Below, in pieces: positions 60,780 to 64,000 of a stretch of DNA of 64,000 nt. The notes beneath the pieces are model-generated. The model was not told the origin of the DNA. It did no database searches and saw only the letters and a program-made list of their open reading frames with translations. This DNA is from JBBRVW01 sp963784645 (GTDB taxonomy: Bacteria; Actinomycetota; Actinomycetes; JACCUZ01): assembly GCA_963784645.1 (NCBI GenBank), contig CAWARY010000005.1, positions 702,240 to 766,239 on the forward strand, in the 5' to 3' direction. The position numbers and the translations under genes are program-made. Position 1 is the stretch's first letter; every line of letters begins with the position of its first letter.

Positions 60780-61170
60780 GATGCTGTGGTCTCGGCGAAA
60801 CCGACATCACCGAAGGCAACTATCCTGAGGTGAACATGTTGGATCTCGCCTGTATGGCGACGCAGAGTTCGACTTCGTCGCTCCGACCAGGTCCTCGAGC
60901 ACGTTGAGAGGCAATCCCTTCGCGAGCAGTGGCCGAGAGCTTTCGGGTGCTCAAGCCGCGGAGGCGTCGTCTCCCAGCTCGACGTGCATGCTTCTCCACC
61001 GTGCATGCTGATCCCTCCGACTTCTGGCGCTTCACGGTGGAGGGGCTGCCGCCGCTGGTTCAGGACCACGCAGAGGTGATCGTGGCCGGCTCCTGGGGAA
61101 ATCGGTCTTTCCTGAGCGGTCGAGGCTCTGGGCCTACGATTCGTCGCCGGTCCCGCACGCGCGCAGTGGC
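60780..61170 (+). pseudogene. Broken SAM-dependent methyltransferase gene
   Basis: Pieces of a methyltransferase appear in order but in changing frames: ETDITEGNYPEVNMLDLA (from about 60798), YGDAEFDFV (about 60854), DQVLEHVE (about 60884), VAESFRVLKP (about 60930) and TVHADPSDFWRFTVEGL (about 61000), then GSWGNR. The pattern (NMLD, then DFV..DQVLEHV, then AESFRVLKPGG, then H.DP.DFWRFT) is that of polysaccharide- or cell-wall-associated Methyltransf_11 proteins. Shifts occur about every 30-60 bases, more than in coaE. This stretch is also visibly less GC-rich than its neighbours, which fits a horizontally acquired, decaying gene, though sequence error may add to it. Confidence 0.65.
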
Positions 61171-61393
61171 ACCCGTTGCACAGGGTCGCGGTGCGCGATG
61201 ACCGTCGGCAGCCGGTCGGTCACGTGGGCTAGTCGGCGCGAACGCGCATGGCAGCCTGACACCCGATGTCGTCGGGAGCGGCTTGCGCGAATCAACTCGC
61301 CGACGAGCTGGGGGCGGTTCGATACTGACCAGCCGCTGCGGCTGGCTCCACCCTACGCTGGCCGACGTGCCGCGGTCCGGTCCGTGATCGAGC
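61171..61393. other. Intergenic, nothing recognised
   Basis: Sequence between the broken methyltransferase and the acyltransferase-like gene. It has short open frames in several directions, none resembling a known protein, and no strong hairpin. The stretch 60498-60779, upstream of the broken gene, likewise shows nothing beyond the end of the rpsA terminator. Confidence 0.4.
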
Positions 61394-62554
61394 GTGCGCG
61401 TCGAGGTCGCCGATGCCGACGCCGGAGCAATGCGGTGCGGACACGGCGGCTCGGCGACCCGGGTCGTCGGCGTGGACGTCGCACGGGGACTCGCCCTGAT
61501 CGGGATGGCCGCCACGCACATCTTCCCGGACTACCGCGGCGACGAGGTGCACCCGGCGTACGTCGTCGCGGCCGGCCGCGCCTCAGCGCTGTTCGCGGTG
61601 CTGGCGGGGGTCAGCCTCTCGCTGGTGGCCGCGCGGTCTGACTCGCTCGCGCGGTTCCGGGTCGCGACCGTCGTCCGCGCCGTCCTGCTGCTGGCGCTGG
61701 GCTGGCGCTCGGCACGGTCGACTCGCCGCCGCTGGTGATCCTGGCGTACTACGCCCTGCTGTTCCTGGTGGCGGTGCCGCTGCTGGGGCTCCCGGTCCGG
61801 GTCCTGCGGTGCTCGCGGTGGCTGGGCGGTCGGGTCGCCGGTGCTCAGCCACCTGCTGCGGGCCACGGTCGTCCCCGAGTTCCGGATCGACGAGCCGGGT
61901 GGCCGTGGCCTGCCGGTCCAGCTGGCCGTCTCCGGCGTCTACCCGGTGCTCACCTGGACGACGTACCTGCTGGTCGGGCTGGCGGTCGGCCGGCTGGTGC
62001 TGGGCAGCGCCCGCGTCGCCACCGGGCTGCTGGTCGGCGGCGTCGTGGCGGCTGCCGCGGCGCGGCTGGTCTCGGCGGCGCTGCTGGCGCGAGCCGGCGG
62101 CCGCGCCGGCCTCGCCGAGGGCACGCCGATGGATCCGGCGCAGGTCGACCGCTCGCTGGACGCCGGCATGTTCGGGGTGACGCCGACGGGTGACCGCGCC
62201 TGGCTGCTCGTCGCCGCGCCGCACAGCGGCGCCACGCTGGACCTGGTGGGTACGGCGGGCAGCGCGCTCGCCGTCCTCGGGCTGTGCCTGCTCGTGACCA
62301 GACGCGGGCTCGGGCCGCTGCTCCCCGTCGCCGCCGCCGGGTCCATGACCCTCACCCTGTACACCGCTCATGTGCTGGCACTGCGGACCAACGGACCACT
62401 GCTGCTCGACGACCGCCTGCACCTGTGGCTGCTGCACGTCGCGGTGGCCCTGGCAGCCGCGACCCTCTGGCGGCTGCTGGTCGGCCGCGGCCCGCTGGAG
62501 TGGGTCACGACGCGCGTGTCGGCCCTGGTGGCCCGCGCTACCGTGCGCTCATGA
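61394..62554 (+). pseudogene. Heparan-alpha-glucosaminide N-acetyltransferase-like membrane protein, frameshifted
   Basis: The first part (61394-61738) reads RVVGVDVARGLALIGMAATH, then FPDYRGDEVHP and ASALFAVLAGVSLSLVA, typical of the HGSNAT/DUF1624-DUF418 membrane acyltransferase group. At about 61703 one base is missing (GGCTGGCG where GGCCTGGCG would keep the frame), and the sequence continues in the next frame as VILAYYALLFLVAVPLLGLP. Near 61805 and 61830 it shifts again, to LSHLLRATVVPEFRIDEPGG and on to the end, with TLTLYTAHVLAL. About ten membrane helices result when rejoined. The stop overlaps the coaE start by four bases. Sequence error and true inactivation cannot be told apart here. 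Confidence 0.7.
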
Positions 62555-63135
62555 TCACCGTCGGCCTCACCGGGGGCATCGGCTCCGGGAAGAGCGAGGT
62601 CGCCCGGCTGCTCGCGGAGCACGGGGCCGTCGTCGTGGACGCCGACGCACTGGCCCGGGAGGCCGTCGAGCCCGGCACGCCGGGTCTGGCGGCGGTCGTC
62701 GCGGAGTTCGGGCCCGACGTCCTGGCGGCCGACGGGTCGCTGGACCGCGCCGCCCTCGGCCGCATCGTCTTCGTCGACGCCGAGAAGCGGGCGGCGCTCG
62801 AGGCGATCGTGCACCCGTACGTCGGCCGCCGCAGCGCCGAGCTGATGGCGGCTGCCCGGACCGGATGCCGTCGTCGTCTACGACGTCCCGCTGCTGGTGG
62901 AGAAGTCCCTGCAGGACGGCTACGACGTCGTCGTGGTCGTCGACGCGGCGGAGGAGTCCGGGTGCGGCGGCTGGTCGACGGCGCGGGATGCGGCCGACGA
63001 CGCCCGGGCCCGGATCGCGGCGCAGGCGACCCCGGAGCAGCGCCGTACCTTCGCCGACGTGGTGGTCGGCAACAACGGCGATCTGCGGAACTGCGCGAGG
63101 CCGTGGACCGGCTCTGGGACCGGGTGACGGCCTGA
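62551..63135 (+). pseudogene. coaE: Dephospho-CoA kinase, interrupted by several indels
   Basis: The last step of coenzyme A synthesis. The start is perfect: MITVGLTGGIGSGKSEVARL (P-loop GGIGSGKS), VVVDADALAREAVEPGTPG, RAALGRIVFVDAEKRAALEA and IVHPYVGRRSAELMAAA. One extra C near 62858 shifts the frame to DAVVVYDVPLLVEKSLQDGY. A base is missing near 62957 (then VRVRRLVDG), more are missing near 62985-63000 (then DDARARIAAQATPEQRRTF), and one near 63082 (then ELREAVDRLWDRVTA and stop). The net shift is zero, and the stop is in the starting frame. CoaE is essential, so these are more likely sequence errors than real mutations. It follows rpsA, as in other actinomycetes. Confidence 0.85.
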
Positions 63136-63171
63136 GGGACGGTGCGAACGCAGAGCAGCGGGGACGCAAGA

Positions 63172-63197
63172 AGCCCAGGACCAACCGGTCCTGGGCT
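63172..63197. terminator. Terminator between convergent coaE and the Tat-exported protein
   Basis: AGCCCAGGACC-AACC-GGTCCTGGGCT: an 11-bp perfect stem placed 36 bases after the coaE stop and 28 bases after the minus-strand gene's stop. It can serve both. Confidence 0.85.
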
Positions 63198-63225
63198 CCC
63201 GATGCGGCGTGCCCTCAGCGCGAGG

Positions 63226-63789
63226 TCACTTCTTGCATTTCTGGAACTCCCACTGCGCGCCGCCGTTGTACATGATGGCGACCTGGCCGGCCTCGCCGTC
63301 GCCGTTCCAGCGGAACTTGTCGTCACCGGTCTTCTGACACGAGCCGTCGTGCAGGAACCAGTTGACGATCGTGCAGCCCGAGGAGCCGAGGCTGATGAGC
63401 AGGTCGCCGTCGCTGCTGATGCCCGAGGTGACGCCGGCCGGGCACGTCGTGGTGTACGGGCTGTACGAGGCGTAGATCTGGTCGAACTTCGTGTAGACCG
63501 CCGTGGAGCCGTCGTCGCTGAGCTGCTGGCTGGTGGCGCCGCACTTCTCCGCGTGGCCCTGCTGGTCGTACTTGACGAGCGAGTAGGTGGTGCCGCACTG
63601 GAACCACACGAAGACATAGGACGGAGCACCGTTGCCGCCTGTGGTGCCCGGGCTCCCTGCGGCGTAGGCGGCCGGCGTGAGCGACTGGACCACCGGCGTG
63701 GCCCAGACCAGGGCGCCACCCACCGCCGCTCCCCGGCGCAGCAGTTGGCGCCGGTCCATCCCCGTCGTCGGCTCGATCTCTTCGGTCAT
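63226..63789 (-). CDS. Tat-exported Cys-rich protein of unknown function
   Basis: A 187-aa protein. The N-terminus MTEEIEPTTGMDRRQLLRRG carries a twin-arginine signal (DRRQLLRR), followed by GAAVGGALVWATPVVQSL and cleavage near AYAAGSP, so it is exported folded. The mature part has six Cys (FQCGTT, EKCGAT, TTCPAG, SGCTIV, GSCQKT and QKCKK) and many Gly/Ser/Thr/Tyr residues, suggesting a disulfide-bonded beta protein. The ATG at 63789 follows GGGGTGGGGACGAG. No known domain is recognised. Proteins with this kind of signal often lie near MauE/thioredoxin/PqqD-type genes; here such a gene is 5 kb away. Confidence 0.7.
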   Translation of the reverse strand: MTEEIEPTTGMDRRQLLRRGAAVGGALVWATPVVQSLTPAAYAAGSPGTTGGNGAPSYVFVWFQCGTTYSLVKYDQQGHAEKCGATSQQLSDDGSTAVYTKFDQIYASYSPYTTTCPAGVTSGISSDGDLLISLGSSGCTIVNWFLHDGSCQKTGDDKFRWNGDGEAGQVAIMYNGGAQWEFQKCKK

Positions 63790-64000
63790 TCTCGTCCCCA
63801 CCCCTGCTCGAACGTGCGTCGAACTCCAAGTCAAGCCTCGATGCTAGGCGATCACCTCGCCTGAGCCACTACGCGATCCGCATGAGAGTTTCTGGTCCCC
63901 GGCCCCGACCTTGCCGCTCAGCGTCCGGTGGCCGCAACCCAGCGTGACGGGTTGGGCCGGACGGGGTCTCCGCCGTTCGGCCGACGCTGCTCGGATGAGG

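Overview
The window is chromosomal DNA from a high-GC actinobacterium. GC is very high and GTG/TTG starts are common. It carries F420-type (LLM) oxidoreductase chemistry, an Rpf-type resuscitation factor behind a c-di-AMP riboswitch, a PdtaR/ANTAR regulator, and the conserved block pdtaR - liv - polA - rpsA - coaE known from actinomycetes. Several genes (SpoIIE-type phosphatase, HATPase-PAS protein, GGDEF-EAL protein, possible sigma-28-type promoter) would fit a motile soil or rock actinomycete, but I cannot name the genus. I see no insertion sequence, prophage or CRISPR array.

Layout. 0-1 kb: purine salvage (NCS1 permease start, purine nucleoside phosphorylase). 1.3-5.6 kb: membrane protein plus multicopper oxidase, then an ECF sigma factor with a membrane anti-sigma-like partner and a secreted protein. 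5.7-13.5 kb: RecQ-like helicase with a C-terminal phosphoribosyltransferase-like segment, GNAT, and a pgm - LLM oxidoreductase - GH3 glucosidase run. 13.6-22.2 kb: PAS-GAF-SpoIIE-HATPase phosphatase, DEAD-box helicase, NagZ-like GH3, old yellow enzyme, HATPase-PAS protein. 22.3-31.9 kb: PAC2 protein, HtrA protease, zinc alcohol dehydrogenase, citrate synthase, GGDEF-EAL protein, acyl-ACP desaturase behind a palindromic operator, Rieske protein. 32-37.4 kb: stand-alone PolA-like polymerase, ArfB, riboswitch-controlled Rpf-LysM protein, a repeat-rich gap, acylphosphatase, a lipoprotein metalloprotease. 37.4-46.3 kb: an unusual tRNA, PdtaR and the branched-chain amino-acid ABC transporter (livJ on +, livHMGF on -). 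46.3-57.3 kb: polA, lytic transglycosylase, a three-gene surface operon, lipoprotein, methyltransferase. 57.3-64 kb: a MauE-thioredoxin protein running into an out-of-frame PqqD-like segment, rpsA, a broken methyltransferase, a frameshifted acyltransferase-like membrane protein, frameshifted coaE, and a Tat-exported Cys-rich protein.

The most notable points are: (i) a 74-nt tRNA with a CAA (Leu) anticodon but a short class-I variable loop; (ii) a MauE/thioredoxin/PqqD polypeptide that may be a protein-maturation module; (iii) palindromic and tandem repeats concentrated where convergent genes meet (8.4, 16.0 and 35.7-36.0 kb); (iv) domain fusions (RecQ-PRTase, LivH with an extracytoplasmic beta domain, HATPase-PAS); and (v) single-base indels clustered from about 58.4 to 63.1 kb. 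The indels hit several otherwise well-preserved genes but spare rpsA, and look more like sequence error than biology.
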